DNA from: Pseudoalteromonas sp. A601
Lineage (GTDB): Bacteria > Pseudomonadota > Gammaproteobacteria > Enterobacterales > Alteromonadaceae
Assembly (NCBI RefSeq): GCF_002165575.1
Contig: NZ_MXQF01000003.1
Coordinates: 1 to 64,000 of the forward strand
Length of the DNA stretch: 64,000 bases
Direction of reading: 5' to 3'
Below the pieces are notes generated by a model. That model ran no database searches. It was not told where the DNA came from and saw nothing but the letters and a program-made list of their open reading frames with translations. Both the position numbers and the translations under genes were made by a program. This document shows, piece by piece, positions 20,540-30,597 of this stretch (position 1 is the stretch's first letter; every line of letters begins with the position of its first letter).

Positions 20540-20625
20540 CTCACTAGCAAGAGACTGTAAACTCACTGTGCGGATATGCTACTATTGCTCAAATAAACTG
20601 CATCTCCGCTAATTTAAGGTAAAAC

Positions 20626-21339
20626 ATGCAAACATTACATGCTGAAGTTGTTGCTATCAGCCCATTAACTGAATTTGTTCATAAAGTCGTTTTAAAACCA
20701 GTAGAAAGCGTGACATTTGAAGCAGGTCAGTACCTGCAAGTTGTTTTAGGTGAAAAAGATAAACGCGCATTTTCTATTGCTAGTCGTCCTTCACAATCTG
20801 ATCAGCTTGAGTTACACATTGGTGCCTCTGCTGCTGATTCATATGCAATGCAAACATTAGAACACTTGCGTGCTGCACACCAAGATAATAGCAAAGTAAC
20901 GATTGAAACAGGCCTAGGTATTTCTCAACTTCGTTTACAGTGTGAGCGACCAATTATTTTGCTAGCTGGTGGTACAGGCTTTTCTTATGTAAAATCAATG
21001 GCAGATCATTTAAGTGAGATTGGCTGCGATCGCCCAGTGTTATTTTACTGGGGTGTACGTGACGAATCGGCTTTATATGCCCACCAGGAAATGCAAGCTT
21101 GGGCCGACAGCCGTGAAAACTTTAAGTTTATTCCCGTGGTTGAAAACCCAACTGATAGCTGGACTGGCCACACCGGTTACGTACATAAAGCTGTAATGAA
21201 TGACATTGTCTCGCTAGCGCCATACGATATCTATATGGCTGGACGCTTTGACATGATAGGTATCGTTCGTGATGACTTCCTAGCCCATGGCGCAATCCGC
21301 GAAAATATGTATGCCGACGCATTCGCGTTTATCAAGTAA
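20626..21339 (+). CDS. fre: NAD(P)H-flavin reductase
   Basis: Cytosolic flavin reductase of the ferredoxin-NADP reductase fold. It reduces free FMN or FAD with NAD(P)H. The flavin motif RAFSIASRPS is near residue 47 and the nucleotide motif LLAGGTGFSYVKSM near 111. 237 aa, as in Fre/LuxG. Placement after ubiD is conserved in gammaproteobacteria; reduced flavin may serve UbiX/UbiD cofactor formation (inference). Preceded by AAGGT. A strong terminator follows. Confidence 0.94.
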   Translation: MQTLHAEVVAISPLTEFVHKVVLKPVESVTFEAGQYLQVVLGEKDKRAFSIASRPSQSDQLELHIGASAADSYAMQTLEHLRAAHQDNSKVTIETGLGISQLRLQCERPIILLAGGTGFSYVKSMADHLSEIGCDRPVLFYWGVRDESALYAHQEMQAWADSRENFKFIPVVENPTDSWTGHTGYVHKAVMNDIVSLAPYDIYMAGRFDMIGIVRDDFLAHGAIRENMYADAFAFIK

Positions 21340-21352
21340 TAAGACCCGATTA

Positions 21353-21386
21353 ATGTAAAAGCACTGCTAGGTGCTTTTACATTTTC
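21353..21386 (+). terminator. Terminator of fre
   Basis: A perfect 12-bp stem ATGTAAAAGCAC / GTGCTTTTACAT surrounds the loop TGCTAG and is followed by TTTTCCCC. The remaining ~160 nt up to the CBS gene are AT-rich with no other feature seen. Confidence 0.82.
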
Positions 21387-21546
21387 CCCAATACTCCCTT
21401 TCTTCAGCCTAGCCATAATTCAAATAACATAATAAAAATTTAACTTTGATAGCTGAAACCTATCAACTTAATCAACATAAACAATTTCACAAAAACCTAT
21501 TCCTTAACCATACTTTGTATAACTAATTCATTGGGAGAGACCCAAA

Positions 21547-21954
21547 ATGTTAAATACAAAAGTAAAAGATTTCATGCAACACAAGTTACCGTACATTACT
21601 CCTGCAACTGAAATGACAACGGCTATTGCTGAGCTACAAAAGTTTAAACTACTAGGTGCGCCAGTATTTGATGACAACAAACGCTTAGTTGGCTTTATTT
21701 CAGAGCAAGAGCTATTAAAGCCATTAATGCAAAATAGTTACTTCTGCGATGGTGTAGTGAAGGTATCTCAATTGATGCAAACTGAGGTAGTTACTGTTAA
21801 CGGCGACAGCAATATTATTGAACTGGCTGAGCAAATGAAAACCGGTAAACCAAAAAACTACCCAGTGGTCGATGGGACTACTGTTATAGGTATGATTGGT
21901 CGTAGCGATATTTTAAAAGCGCTCTATGATAATTACCTAAGTTGTCAACAATAG
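21547..21954 (+). CDS. Two-CBS-domain protein
   Basis: Small cytosolic protein made almost entirely of two CBS motifs (about residues 4-60 and 75-135). The paired modules show KVKDFMQHKLPYITPATEM and VSQLMQTEVVTVNGDSNI. CBS pairs bind adenine nucleotides and sense energy state. There is no attached catalytic or transport domain, so the target is unknown. Preceded by GGGAGAGACCCAAA, a good ribosome site. Convergent with adenosine deaminase; the shared theme of adenine nucleotides is probably coincidence. Confidence 0.88.
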   Translation: MLNTKVKDFMQHKLPYITPATEMTTAIAELQKFKLLGAPVFDDNKRLVGFISEQELLKPLMQNSYFCDGVVKVSQLMQTEVVTVNGDSNIIELAEQMKTGKPKNYPVVDGTTVIGMIGRSDILKALYDNYLSCQQ

Positions 21955-21958
21955 CATT

Positions 21959-21979
21959 GGCGCACTTCTTAAATGCGCC
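21959..21979. terminator. Weak hairpin between convergent genes
   Basis: A 6-bp GGCGCA / TGCGCC stem with a 9-nt loop and no T tract. Possibly a bidirectional terminator of the CBS and add genes. Confidence 0.35.
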
Positions 21980-21991
21980 TTGTCGTCGCTG

Positions 21992-22993
21992 TTATCGAGC
22001 AGCGGCAACGTACTTTAATTGCTGTTTATCAGCTTCACTGAGATAAGCAATTTCCAAAGCATTAACTTGCGCTTTTTCCATATCGGCTTGAGTTAAGCCC
22101 GCTGCCGGTGCAGCCACTTTGTACTCATGCTCAATTTCAATGCCTTCAACGGCAGGGTCGTCTGTATTAATACAGGCTAAAATACCATGATCTAAGAAAC
22201 GTTTTAACGGGTGCACGTCTAAGCTAGTGACGGTGCTGGTTTGAATATTACTGGTTAAACATGATTCAATACCAATACGTTTATCGCGTAAGTAATCCAT
22301 CAATGTAGCATCTTCAATTGCTTTTACACCATGACCGATGCGATTAGCGCCTAGGTCATTAATTGCTTGCCAAATACTAGCAGCGCCCAACGCTTCGCCA
22401 GCATGAATTGTTGCCGCCAGATACGCATCACCCACTTGCTTAAAGTGATCGACAAACAACTCACCAGGGAAACCAATTTCATCCCCAGCTAAATCAACGG
22501 CTACTAAATCATTTTTAAACGCGAGTAAGGCATCAAGCTCTTGCTGACAAATTTTGCTGCCATAAGTACGCGACATAATGCCAATCAGGTTTGCTTTCAC
22601 AGTACTGATTTGAGTGGCGCTTTTAATGCCATCTACCACGGCTTCAACCACACCTTGAGGATGTAAACCTTGGCTCTGCGCCATATAGTACGGGCTAAAG
22701 CGTAGCTCTACATAATCCAAACCTTGAGCCTGTGCATCTTCAATGTTCTCAATGGCTATCCGGCGACATGCATCATAATCACCTAATACTGTGACGCCCC
22801 AATCTAGCTTTTGTAAAAATGCCATGAGATTTGGTTCAGGGTCAATTACCTGAACATGAGGGGTTAATGCTTCGACGTTATCGGCGGGCAATTGGATATT
22901 AAACTGACGCCCTAATTCCAATATTGTTTGCGCTCGCACATTGCCATCAAGGTGACGATGGATATCTAGCAGCGGGAGTTTTTTATTGATCAT
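21992..22993 (-). CDS. add: Adenosine deaminase
   Basis: Zinc enzyme converting adenosine to inosine (and deoxyadenosine to deoxyinosine) in purine salvage. Metal and catalytic residues: HxH in [11 protein letters not shown] at 12/14, TIHAGEA near 194-200, GHGVKAI, and NTDDPAVEG near 274. ATG 22993 gives [18 protein letters not shown], which aligns with the E. coli start; a GTG three codons upstream is less likely. 333 aa, the same as E. coli Add. Stands alone; convergent with the CBS gene. Confidence 0.95.
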   Translation of the reverse strand: MINKKLPLLDIHRHLDGNVRAQTILELGRQFNIQLPADNVEALTPHVQVIDPEPNLMAFLQKLDWGVTVLGDYDACRRIAIENIEDAQAQGLDYVELRFSPYYMAQSQGLHPQGVVEAVVDGIKSATQISTVKANLIGIMSRTYGSKICQQELDALLAFKNDLVAVDLAGDEIGFPGELFVDHFKQVGDAYLAATIHAGEALGAASIWQAINDLGANRIGHGVKAIEDATLMDYLRDKRIGIESCLTSNIQTSTVTSLDVHPLKRFLDHGILACINTDDPAVEGIEIEHEYKVAAPAAGLTQADMEKAQVNALEIAYLSEADKQQLKYVAAAR

Positions 22994-23082
22994 AGTTAGC
23001 ACTCAGTCTATTTAATTTTCGCGCATAATACGCACTTAAATCGGTAATTCAAGTTTAGTTGATTTTGTTTGCAATACAGAGG

Positions 23083-25773
23083 TCATTTGTCATGGTTAAT
23101 GTAGTGCCAAATTGTTTTAAATAGTTTTTCAGCATCAATTGGTTTAGTTAAGTAACCATCCATACCAATATTAATAGCCTTTTTAATATCCTCATCATGG
23201 GCATTTGCCGATAGCGCAATAATAGGCAGCTCACTCATACATAATTCATTGCGAATTACTTTTGTCGCTTGCAAACCATCCATATTCGGCATTTGAATAT
23301 CCATAAGAACTAGGTCATATTTCGTTTCTGAAACTTTTTCTATTGCCTCAAAACCATCATTAGCAATATCAGCTATGCAATCTTTTGTTTTTAAAATAGC
23401 AGAGGCAACATGTTGATTCAGAGGATTATCCTCGACTAATAACAGCTTTATTCCTGCAAATGATAAAGCCTTAACATCAACCTCATTGTGCAAAGGAGCC
23501 AAATGCTGTGCTTGTGGCAAAGGTGAATTATTAGGTAATGAAAAACTAAAAGTGGAGCCTTGACCCTGCGCACTTTGCAACGAAATACTGCCCCCCATCA
23601 ACTCCACCAACTTTTTACAGATACTCAAACCTAAACCTGTGCCACCAAACTGTCGCGATGTTGAACTATCGGCCTGTGAAAAAGGCTGAAAGAGTTGCTT
23701 TTGAGCACTAGGGCTAATCCCAATTCCGGTATCGGTAACGTTAAATATGGTACTGCTATCCTGTTGCCATACTTTTACTGTGATAGAGCCTGATGAAGTA
23801 AACTTAATCGCATTATTCAATAGATTAAGCAGTATTTGTTTTAACCGAATGGGATCCGTATTAAGTATAAGTTCAGCGCTTTTATCTATTTCAAGTTCTA
23901 AAGCCAATGATTTCACACCAACGTCAAATTGCACTAAATTCATCAACTCATCTGTCAGTTGATTTAAAGCAACCGGCTCTTGCACAAGTTCAAGTTTACC
24001 AGCTTCCATTTTGGAAAAATCTAACACATCGTTGAGCACTCTTAGTAAAACACTAAGAGCACCATCAGCTTGTTCAATATAACGTTTAGCTTGCTGCCAA
24101 TCTTGTTGCTGTAATGCTAAATAATGCAGCCCTTTAATACCATTGATTGGGGTGCGAACCTCATGGCTCATATTAGCTAAAAATTGGCTTTTAATTTGGC
24201 TCGCTTCATCAGCTTTGCGCTTTTCTTCACGTAACGTACGCGTTTGCAAGGCCACTTGTTCCCTCACTTGGATATTAGTCCCCGTGACAGAAATTAAAAA
24301 AGTAATCAGCAACCAAACAAATAGCATACCTACAATTTGCGCAAGCCAGTATACAAGCCATGACTTTGGCCCCTTAGGCCCAAGTAGTTCAACCTGCCAA
24401 ATACGCTTACCAATTAATAGTTGATACTCCTTAAGTAGCTCAAGCTCTTTACGAGGACTCATAAAAATAGCTTGTTTGGCTTGTTCATCAGTGACGTCAT
24501 AAAAGTTTGCACTTACTTCACTATGGAGATCAAACTGTAAGCTATCTATTAGCCGAGAAAGGCTCACAACACCCACAACTAACCCTCTAAAATCACCTAA
24601 AGTATCTAAATCACCAAACACAGGAACGAAGAACAATACCGCTTTTTTATCTGGCACATTCTGCATTAGCTTAATTGGCTCACTGAGAACCAACTCATTC
24701 AGTGCTTTAGACATCAGCAGAGCTTTTCGGCGCTGCGCACTCGATGCTAAGTCAAAACCAATAATGTCCTCATTGCCAGCTAAGGGGTGTACATACCTAA
24801 CGGGGAAATATTGCTCACGTTTAGCTGCTTTTTGCCAATACATTTGAGGAGACTTTTCTTTTATAAACTGAGCTTCGGCATTTTGCTGCCTCATCTGCTG
24901 TTGAAATTGCTCAACACCAGAAAATGGAACAACAGGCACCCATTCAAAAGCAATGATCTCTTTTTTATATTCAAGCTGTTGAGAAGTGAAACGTTTAAAC
25001 TCGCTATAGCTAACTTCATCACCACTGGCAAAAAAGGTAGCGAGTAATGCCAAATGCCCAGAAATTTCATCTATTTTATGATTAATTTCAGATTGAATTT
25101 CGGCGACTTTCGCATTTTGCTTTTGTACGTCTTTTTCTTTTTTCACGCTTGCTGCAGCATAGAAACAAACGCTAATCACGAGATAAATAAGCAAGGAAGG
25201 AACGATAACCTGTAACCGGTGACGTATTTGCGCATAGTTAAAAGCGGCAAGTATCAGTGGTGTAAAAATTAACACCCCTATGCTATCTCCAATCCACCAA
25301 GCAATGAAGTTATCAAGAGCCAACTGAGTGGGGAGCACCTCATTGATCACAAGTAAACCAGTGCCTATACTTGCCGCGATAGTACAGCATACTGGCCCTG
25401 CCACAATTAAACTTTGTACACTGTGCTTTAACGATGATAAGTCTAAAGGGGCTTTGATCACTTTTGTGATAAGTAAACAACCTACCCAAGCTTGCAAGGT
25501 CGCAGCTAAAGATACACATAACGCTTGGAGGAATACTTGCCAATAAAGAACATCAGCAACGCCATTGAGGTGAATTAAATTGGTTAACAGTGCACCAAGC
25601 AGAACACCAAATGTAGCACGGCGGCCAACAAGCAAAAAGCTCGCAAGCGCAATACCAGAGGGAGGCCAAGAGGCAACGGCATAGCCATCAATAGCTAATA
25701 AGAGATTGCTAAAGTAACCTGTGCATAAGTAAGCAAACGCAAGACTGAAGCTTAATGTAAAAGTATTCTTCAA
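23083..25773 (-). CDS. MASE1-CHASE hybrid sensor histidine kinase
   Basis: Inner-membrane sensor kinase. Order: MASE1 multi-helix membrane domain (about 1-215, starting FTLSFSLAFAYLCTGYF), periplasmic CHASE domain with FEWVPVVPFSGVEQF near 279, a transmembrane helix near 470-490, HisKA with His in NMSHEVRTPINGI near 536, HATPase_c with GTGLGLSICKKL near 711, and a receiver with Asp in LVLMDIQMPNMDG near 822. There is no Hpt, so phosphate must leave through a separate Hpt protein or the receiver tunes the kinase. The start is TTG at 25773 with AGGAG 11 nt upstream. CHASE domains bind small ligands; the ligand is not known. It follows hemY by 40 nt on the same strand and may be read from the heme operon. 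Confidence 0.86.
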   Translation of the reverse strand: MKNTFTLSFSLAFAYLCTGYFSNLLLAIDGYAVASWPPSGIALASFLLVGRRATFGVLLGALLTNLIHLNGVADVLYWQVFLQALCVSLAATLQAWVGCLLITKVIKAPLDLSSLKHSVQSLIVAGPVCCTIAASIGTGLLVINEVLPTQLALDNFIAWWIGDSIGVLIFTPLILAAFNYAQIRHRLQVIVPSLLIYLVISVCFYAAASVKKEKDVQKQNAKVAEIQSEINHKIDEISGHLALLATFFASGDEVSYSEFKRFTSQQLEYKKEIIAFEWVPVVPFSGVEQFQQQMRQQNAEAQFIKEKSPQMYWQKAAKREQYFPVRYVHPLAGNEDIIGFDLASSAQRRKALLMSKALNELVLSEPIKLMQNVPDKKAVLFFVPVFGDLDTLGDFRGLVVGVVSLSRLIDSLQFDLHSEVSANFYDVTDEQAKQAIFMSPRKELELLKEYQLLIGKRIWQVELLGPKGPKSWLVYWLAQIVGMLFVWLLITFLISVTGTNIQVREQVALQTRTLREEKRKADEASQIKSQFLANMSHEVRTPINGIKGLHYLALQQQDWQQAKRYIEQADGALSVLLRVLNDVLDFSKMEAGKLELVQEPVALNQLTDELMNLVQFDVGVKSLALELEIDKSAELILNTDPIRLKQILLNLLNNAIKFTSSGSITVKVWQQDSSTIFNVTDTGIGISPSAQKQLFQPFSQADSSTSRQFGGTGLGLSICKKLVELMGGSISLQSAQGQGSTFSFSLPNNSPLPQAQHLAPLHNEVDVKALSFAGIKLLLVEDNPLNQHVASAILKTKDCIADIANDGFEAIEKVSETKYDLVLMDIQMPNMDGLQATKVIRNELCMSELPIIALSANAHDEDIKKAINIGMDGYLTKPIDAEKLFKTIWHYINHDK

Positions 25774-25812
25774 TATCTTGGCGCTCCTATGCCTAATTAA
25801 GTAGTTATATGA

Positions 25813-26916
25813 TTACAAATAAAGGTCGAGCGCTTTTTGTGGTTGTGCACTTTTACTATAACTAAGTTGCGCTTGCGCTAAATACTCGCGTTTATTACTT
25901 GGCGTCAATGCTTTATCAAACACTCGCGCAGCAAGGTCATACTCACCATGTGCATTTGCCAGACACGCCAATGCCAATAATAAGTCTTGGTTGTCCGGTT
26001 GCTTTTTCAGGGCATCTTGTAAGTTGGCTTGCAGTTTTAATGCATCACCCGGGGCAGATACTTTAAGTATTTGCGCAAGTTGATGCTGATCATCAGGCTT
26101 TTTCAGCATTTTTAGTAAAATCAGCTCTATTTCGCTTAAGCGCCCGCTTTTTGCCATAGCAGCTAAATATGCCGAGTCTGCTTTTGCTTTTAAGTGCTTA
26201 CTTAACGATTGGTACTTTTCAGTGAGTTCAGTCTGAGCATTAAAATAAGCTGCGAATAATACATTCCATTGGCTATCAGTCAGTGCTTTTTTGCTTAATA
26301 AACGCGGCATAAACTGCTCAAGTGCAGACCATTTTTTCTGCTGTACCAGCACTTCAGCATATAACTTAAGCTCCAGCGCGCTGGCTTTTTTAGCCTCCGC
26401 TAATGCTTTTAATTCACCCGTAACAGTACTGCTATCACCACTGGCAAGCCAGAGCTTAGCAGCTTTGAGTTGATTATCAGGGCTGATATTATCTAGTTGC
26501 TCTATTGCTTTGCTAGAATCATTATTATGTAAAGCGGCTTTAGCGAGCATAGCATGGCGTAGATCTTGCCATGAATCCGTCACACGGTTGTTTGCTAATG
26601 CCAGCTCTAGCTGGTCGTAATCACCATTAACTAAACTCCAAATCCCTTGCTCAATCGCTGCTTGCTTACGCTCTTCGCTGCGGGCAAAAAAACGATGGCG
26701 AGTATTGCTGTATAAAGACCAAACATAACGAATAAGTTTATAAGTTAAATATAAACCCAGTGCGACAACTAAAAAGGTCGCACAAAAGGCAACTATTGAG
26801 CCTTCAATTGTCGTTTGATTAAACGAAATTAATACATAGCCCACTTCACCAATTAACATAGGTGATAAAGCAAGTAACACTGCAATGGCTAAAATTAGCA
26901 ATATCAGGCGGATCAT
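25813..26916 (-). CDS. hemY: HemY, heme biosynthesis membrane protein
   Basis: Inner-membrane protein with two N-terminal helices (MIRLILLILAIAVLLAL and a second near residues 40-65) and a cytoplasmic TPR-rich region to residue 367. Its exact role in heme synthesis is not settled; it is always linked with hemCDX. ATG 26916 overlaps the stop of the gene before (ATGA) and has AAGGAG 8 nt upstream, which fixes the start. Not related to the protoporphyrinogen oxidase also called HemY in Gram-positives. Confidence 0.92.
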   Translation of the reverse strand: MIRLILLILAIAVLLALSPMLIGEVGYVLISFNQTTIEGSIVAFCATFLVVALGLYLTYKLIRYVWSLYSNTRHRFFARSEERKQAAIEQGIWSLVNGDYDQLELALANNRVTDSWQDLRHAMLAKAALHNNDSSKAIEQLDNISPDNQLKAAKLWLASGDSSTVTGELKALAEAKKASALELKLYAEVLVQQKKWSALEQFMPRLLSKKALTDSQWNVLFAAYFNAQTELTEKYQSLSKHLKAKADSAYLAAMAKSGRLSEIELILLKMLKKPDDQHQLAQILKVSAPGDALKLQANLQDALKKQPDNQDLLLALACLANAHGEYDLAARVFDKALTPSNKREYLAQAQLSYSKSAQPQKALDLYL

Positions 26917-28748
26917 TGTGCCCACTCCTTGACCTGCTCGGTGCTTTGCAGTTTCACCTCAGGACTAAAGTGCATTTGCTCTTTGCTTAATTCACTCAAC
27001 GCTTTGAGAGTACTCTGAGTAAGTGGCTCATCCTGTTTAAAATACTCTTTCACAATGATGTGTGCCTGACTAACAGCAGTAAAATAAATACTCGCCTGTT
27101 TGGTTAACAATGCATCTTGCGCTTGCGATAAGTACAAACTCAAACGCTGGTGAATTAAATGACGCTCTTGTTCTGTTAATAAAGGCTCGATAGACATATC
27201 TTCGCGTTGGCGAATTTTTATGAAATTGTCGGTAAATTGGTGCCATGAATTAAGTAAGTTTTGCTGCCAATCACTCACGTTTTCACTCAATGCATGTTGC
27301 TCGTCTTGCGCCACTTCTTGTGGTAAAGCCACAGCGTTGAATTCAAGTTTTTCAATTTGCTCAACTATACCATGCAGCTTTAAATAAATAGCTTCAACTG
27401 GCACACTTTGCACACTACTAAGTGCTTGTAAGTCTTGATGGATTGCTTGGCGAATAGCGCCTGTTCCAGGGTGCTCTGCAAGTAGTGAATCTAAGCGTGA
27501 TAATACCGCACTTGCACCTTGGTAATCTTTTTCAGCCCAGAGTTTAAATTCAGCCATGCGCTGTAAGCTTGTAACCTCTTGTGGGTTTAAGCTATAGGCT
27601 TGTTGCTCTGCGCGTTGCAATGCACTGTCTAGTTGCTGCTGTGTTTTTTCACTGTTTTCTACCAGCGCCGCTGCTACTTTTTTCTCACTATTAAACAATG
27701 CCTGCTGTAGTGTTTGCTGCGCTTTTTTAACTGCATTTAATTCTTTATTTAACTGCTGGTTATCAGTCGTCAATTGATTCACTAACTGGGTGGCTTGCTG
27801 CTCAGAATTGAGCTTCTGATAGAACTGATAACCCGCTCCCGATGCCACAATGAGAGAAATAAGTAGCGCAAGGCTGCCTGTTTTGCTTATGCTTTGTTTG
27901 TTATTTGGCTGCATTGTTGATTCTTTTGTTGCAGCAGACGCAGACGACGCCTTTGTTGTTGGCTTCGCCGCTGCTGGTTTTACCTCTGCAGAGGTAGTTG
28001 GCTTTACATTTTCACTCATAGTATTACCTTGGCTGATGCAGGAATACATAGCGCTATCGCTCGCGCCTGCAGCAATGTGTATCTTTGCCGAGTCTAACTG
28101 TTGCTTAAGGTATTCACCAATTCGATTGCTCGCAACATAGAACTGACAGTGTCTTAACCATTGTAGTTGTTTTGACGAAAGTTGACGGAAAATAGCATCA
28201 ACAGCCGCATTACTTGTTATGACTATACCTTCAACATCAATGCTTTGCCAGTGGTCTATCCAGTCTGTGGCATTTCCTTTAACAGGACCGCGTTGATAAA
28301 CAACTAAACTATTTAAAAATGCCTCACGCTGCTTTAATGCTTGCGCTATAGTCGGCCGGCCATCTTTACCTTTGACCAAAACAATATTTTGCCCTGCCAC
28401 TTGCTGCAACGACGTTAGTGCTAGCAACCCTTCTGAATCATGTTGTTTTGGCACAGCTGCTCGTACGCCAAAAGCTTGCCAAACAGCTTCTGCTGTTTGT
28501 TCGCCTACCGCGTAAAACTGTGCTTTAGTATTGATATCAGGTTTAAGTGCTAATAATGCAGTAACAGCATCTTGTGAAATAAAAATAATTTTATCGGCAT
28601 TTAATAAGGGGGTTAATTGGGCGCTGTTAGGTTCAAGGGCGTTTATTTCTAGCACTGGAAATAAAGTCGCCTGATAACCCTCTTGCTCAAGTTGCTGCGC
28701 AAGACTGGCACCTTTTCCTTGTGGGCGAGTTATCAGGATATGTGGCAT
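26913..28748 (-). CDS. hemD: Fused uroporphyrinogen-III synthase HemD and membrane protein HemX
   Basis: Residues 1 to about 240 are HemD, which cyclises hydroxymethylbilane to uroporphyrinogen III (MPHILITRPQGKGASLAQQL ... VITSNAAVDAIF ... FYVASNRIGEYL). After a short linker (CISQGNT) comes HemX: a disordered Lys/Ala/Thr-rich stretch, one transmembrane helix (SLALLISLIVASGAGYQFYQ) and a coiled-coil periplasmic region. No stop separates the two parts. An internal ATG (at 28019, MSENVKP) has a possible ribosome site CAAGG upstream, so a separate HemX could also be made. In E. coli hemD and hemX are separate genes. It starts directly after the hemC stop. Confidence 0.88.
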   Translation of the reverse strand: MPHILITRPQGKGASLAQQLEQEGYQATLFPVLEINALEPNSAQLTPLLNADKIIFISQDAVTALLALKPDINTKAQFYAVGEQTAEAVWQAFGVRAAVPKQHDSEGLLALTSLQQVAGQNIVLVKGKDGRPTIAQALKQREAFLNSLVVYQRGPVKGNATDWIDHWQSIDVEGIVITSNAAVDAIFRQLSSKQLQWLRHCQFYVASNRIGEYLKQQLDSAKIHIAAGASDSAMYSCISQGNTMSENVKPTTSAEVKPAAAKPTTKASSASAATKESTMQPNNKQSISKTGSLALLISLIVASGAGYQFYQKLNSEQQATQLVNQLTTDNQQLNKELNAVKKAQQTLQQALFNSEKKVAAALVENSEKTQQQLDSALQRAEQQAYSLNPQEVTSLQRMAEFKLWAEKDYQGASAVLSRLDSLLAEHPGTGAIRQAIHQDLQALSSVQSVPVEAIYLKLHGIVEQIEKLEFNAVALPQEVAQDEQHALSENVSDWQQNLLNSWHQFTDNFIKIRQREDMSIEPLLTEQERHLIHQRLSLYLSQAQDALLTKQASIYFTAVSQAHIIVKEYFKQDEPLTQSTLKALSELSKEQMHFSPEVKLQSTEQVKEWAQ

Positions 28749-29699
28749 TTATGCGTCTCTGTATACGTCAGCTAAAATTTTATCTGCGCCCATTTCAAGT
28801 AGTTGCTCAGCTAATTGAGTGCCAAGCGTTTGTGCATCAACTGCTTTACCGCTGATTTCTGCACGCAATATTTCACTTCCATCAACAGCGCCTACTAAAC
28901 CACGTAAATGAACTTGATCGCCATCAACTAATGCATAAGCACCAATTGGCACTTGGCAACCGCCTTCTAAACGACGATTCATAGCACGCTCTGCATTAAC
29001 GCGAATACGTGTTTCGTTGTGCTCTAATGGCGCAAGCAATGCTTTTGTCACTTCATCATCAATACGACATTCAATACCCACAGCACCTTGACCATTTGCC
29101 GGAAGAGACACCTCTGGCTCAATAAATGCTTTAATACGGTCATGCATTTCAAGACGAATTAAGCCTGCAGCAGCTAAAATAATTGCATCATATTGACCGT
29201 CATCTAATTTAGCTAAGCGAGTATTTACATTGCCACGTAGATCACGAATGACTAAATCTGGGCGCAGCGCACGTATCTGGCACTGACGGCGTAAACTAGA
29301 GGTACCAACAATCGCACCTTGTGGCAACTGCTCAATATTCGCATGATTATTTGACACAAAGGCATCACGCGGATCTTCACGTTGGCAAATAGTGTGTAGT
29401 GCTAACCCTTCAGGAAATTCAACCGGTACATCTTTCATTGAATGTACGGCAATATCCGCACGGCCATCAAGCATTGCTTGTTCAAGCTCTTTAACAAAGA
29501 GGCCTTTACCGCCTATTTTGGCCAGAGGAGTATCTAAAATGATGTCACCTTGGGTTGACATAGGAACGAGCTCAACTTGGATATCACTATGAAAATGCTC
29601 AAGTTGCGCTTTAACAAACTCCGCTTGCCAAAGTGCTAAAGCACTCTTACGTGTGGCGATGCGAACGATATTTTTGTTTTCTGTTGCTTGTTTAGTCAT
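28749..29699 (-). CDS. hemC: Hydroxymethylbilane synthase (porphobilinogen deaminase)
   Basis: Joins four porphobilinogen units into hydroxymethylbilane using a covalent dipyrromethane cofactor. The N-terminal [19 protein letters not shown] stretch is seen as [15 protein letters not shown], then [13 protein letters not shown] and [14 protein letters not shown]. The cofactor Cys lies in [15 protein letters not shown] near residue 246. ATG 29699 gives [20 protein letters not shown]; a TTG at 29711 is the alternative. About 316 aa, typical. Its stop abuts the hemD start with no gap. Confidence 0.96.
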   Translation of the reverse strand: MTKQATENKNIVRIATRKSALALWQAEFVKAQLEHFHSDIQVELVPMSTQGDIILDTPLAKIGGKGLFVKELEQAMLDGRADIAVHSMKDVPVEFPEGLALHTICQREDPRDAFVSNNHANIEQLPQGAIVGTSSLRRQCQIRALRPDLVIRDLRGNVNTRLAKLDDGQYDAIILAAAGLIRLEMHDRIKAFIEPEVSLPANGQGAVGIECRIDDEVTKALLAPLEHNETRIRVNAERAMNRRLEGGCQVPIGAYALVDGDQVHLRGLVGAVDGSEILRAEISGKAVDAQTLGTQLAEQLLEMGADKILADVYRDA

Positions 29700-29736
29700 G
29701 AAAAGGTCCAATGTTCTTTGCTAATCAAAAAATCGT

Positions 29737-30573
29737 TTAATCAGCTAAAATGCGAAATTCTTTTTGAGCAAGTAAATGGTCTTGTTCGTCAACCACGTCA
29801 ACACGCCATTGTCCGGTTTGCTCAGGTAAAATATGTTTATTTGAATAAGTACGATAACGCGGCGAGGTAACATTAAGCTCAATACTTGCCATTACTTGGT
29901 TTTCATAACGCCAAATATGCCTAATTTGTTGACCTTGTAAGTTTTTCAACTCACTAAAAAAAGCCAAACTCTCGGTAAATTCAGAGAAGCGAATATCCGC
30001 TTTAAATACATTTACAGGTTCACGCTCAACCACATCTCGAGTTAAAACTGCGCGGCTTACTTTGTCAGTATCTATTTTAGCACCTAAAGCAACGCTGGCA
30101 ATATGAGCTGTTGCGGCAAAGTTATCTTGGCTTACATTTGCTTGCGCAACCTCAATATTTTGCTCAATGGGTTCGGGTTCTTCAATGACAGCTTCATCTT
30201 GTGAAGAGTTGGCTTGCAGTGAAATTTCAGGCACAGCTTCAACCGTAGTATCGTTATCAATTACAGTTACTGGGGCTTGAGGCGAATCTAGAGGCTCTGA
30301 GGCCTGTGCATCATGCTGAGCAATGAGTGGCTCATCATCCTCTTCCTCAATTACTTCAAATGCTGAAATAAACTGGGCTGGTTCATCAGTGGCCGAATCG
30401 TTTTGTTCAGCATTAACAGAACCCATAAGACTATATGCAAAAACGATCAACGCCAGACCAACTAGTAACGCAACAGTTACAATTCGTCGCCAATGCCATT
30501 GATAAGTTACCTCGGGCACCGCAGTGCCTGCGCTTCTATTCATATTTGCAGTGATCACGATCTTTTGACTCAT
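29737..30573 (-). CDS. DUF2914 single-pass membrane protein
   Basis: Function unknown. Basic N-terminus, one transmembrane helix (IVTVALLVGLALIVFAYSLMG, about residues 31-51), then a long acidic, low-complexity spacer rich in Glu, Asp and Pro (about 55-150). The C-terminal domain has the DUF2914 pattern: NLQGQQIRHIWRYENQVMA, TSPRYRTYSNKHI and GQWRVDVVDEQDHLLAQKEF. This domain is probably periplasmic. It lies between an esterase and hemC in the frataxin-heme gene run, with short gaps, so it is probably cotranscribed. A role in heme synthesis has not been shown. Confidence 0.8.
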   Translation of the reverse strand: MSQKIVITANMNRSAGTAVPEVTYQWHWRRIVTVALLVGLALIVFAYSLMGSVNAEQNDSATDEPAQFISAFEVIEEEDDEPLIAQHDAQASEPLDSPQAPVTVIDNDTTVEAVPEISLQANSSQDEAVIEEPEPIEQNIEVAQANVSQDNFAATAHIASVALGAKIDTDKVSRAVLTRDVVEREPVNVFKADIRFSEFTESLAFFSELKNLQGQQIRHIWRYENQVMASIELNVTSPRYRTYSNKHILPEQTGQWRVDVVDEQDHLLAQKEFRILAD

Positions 30574-30597
30574 AATAGCCTCAATGCTTTAAAATAA

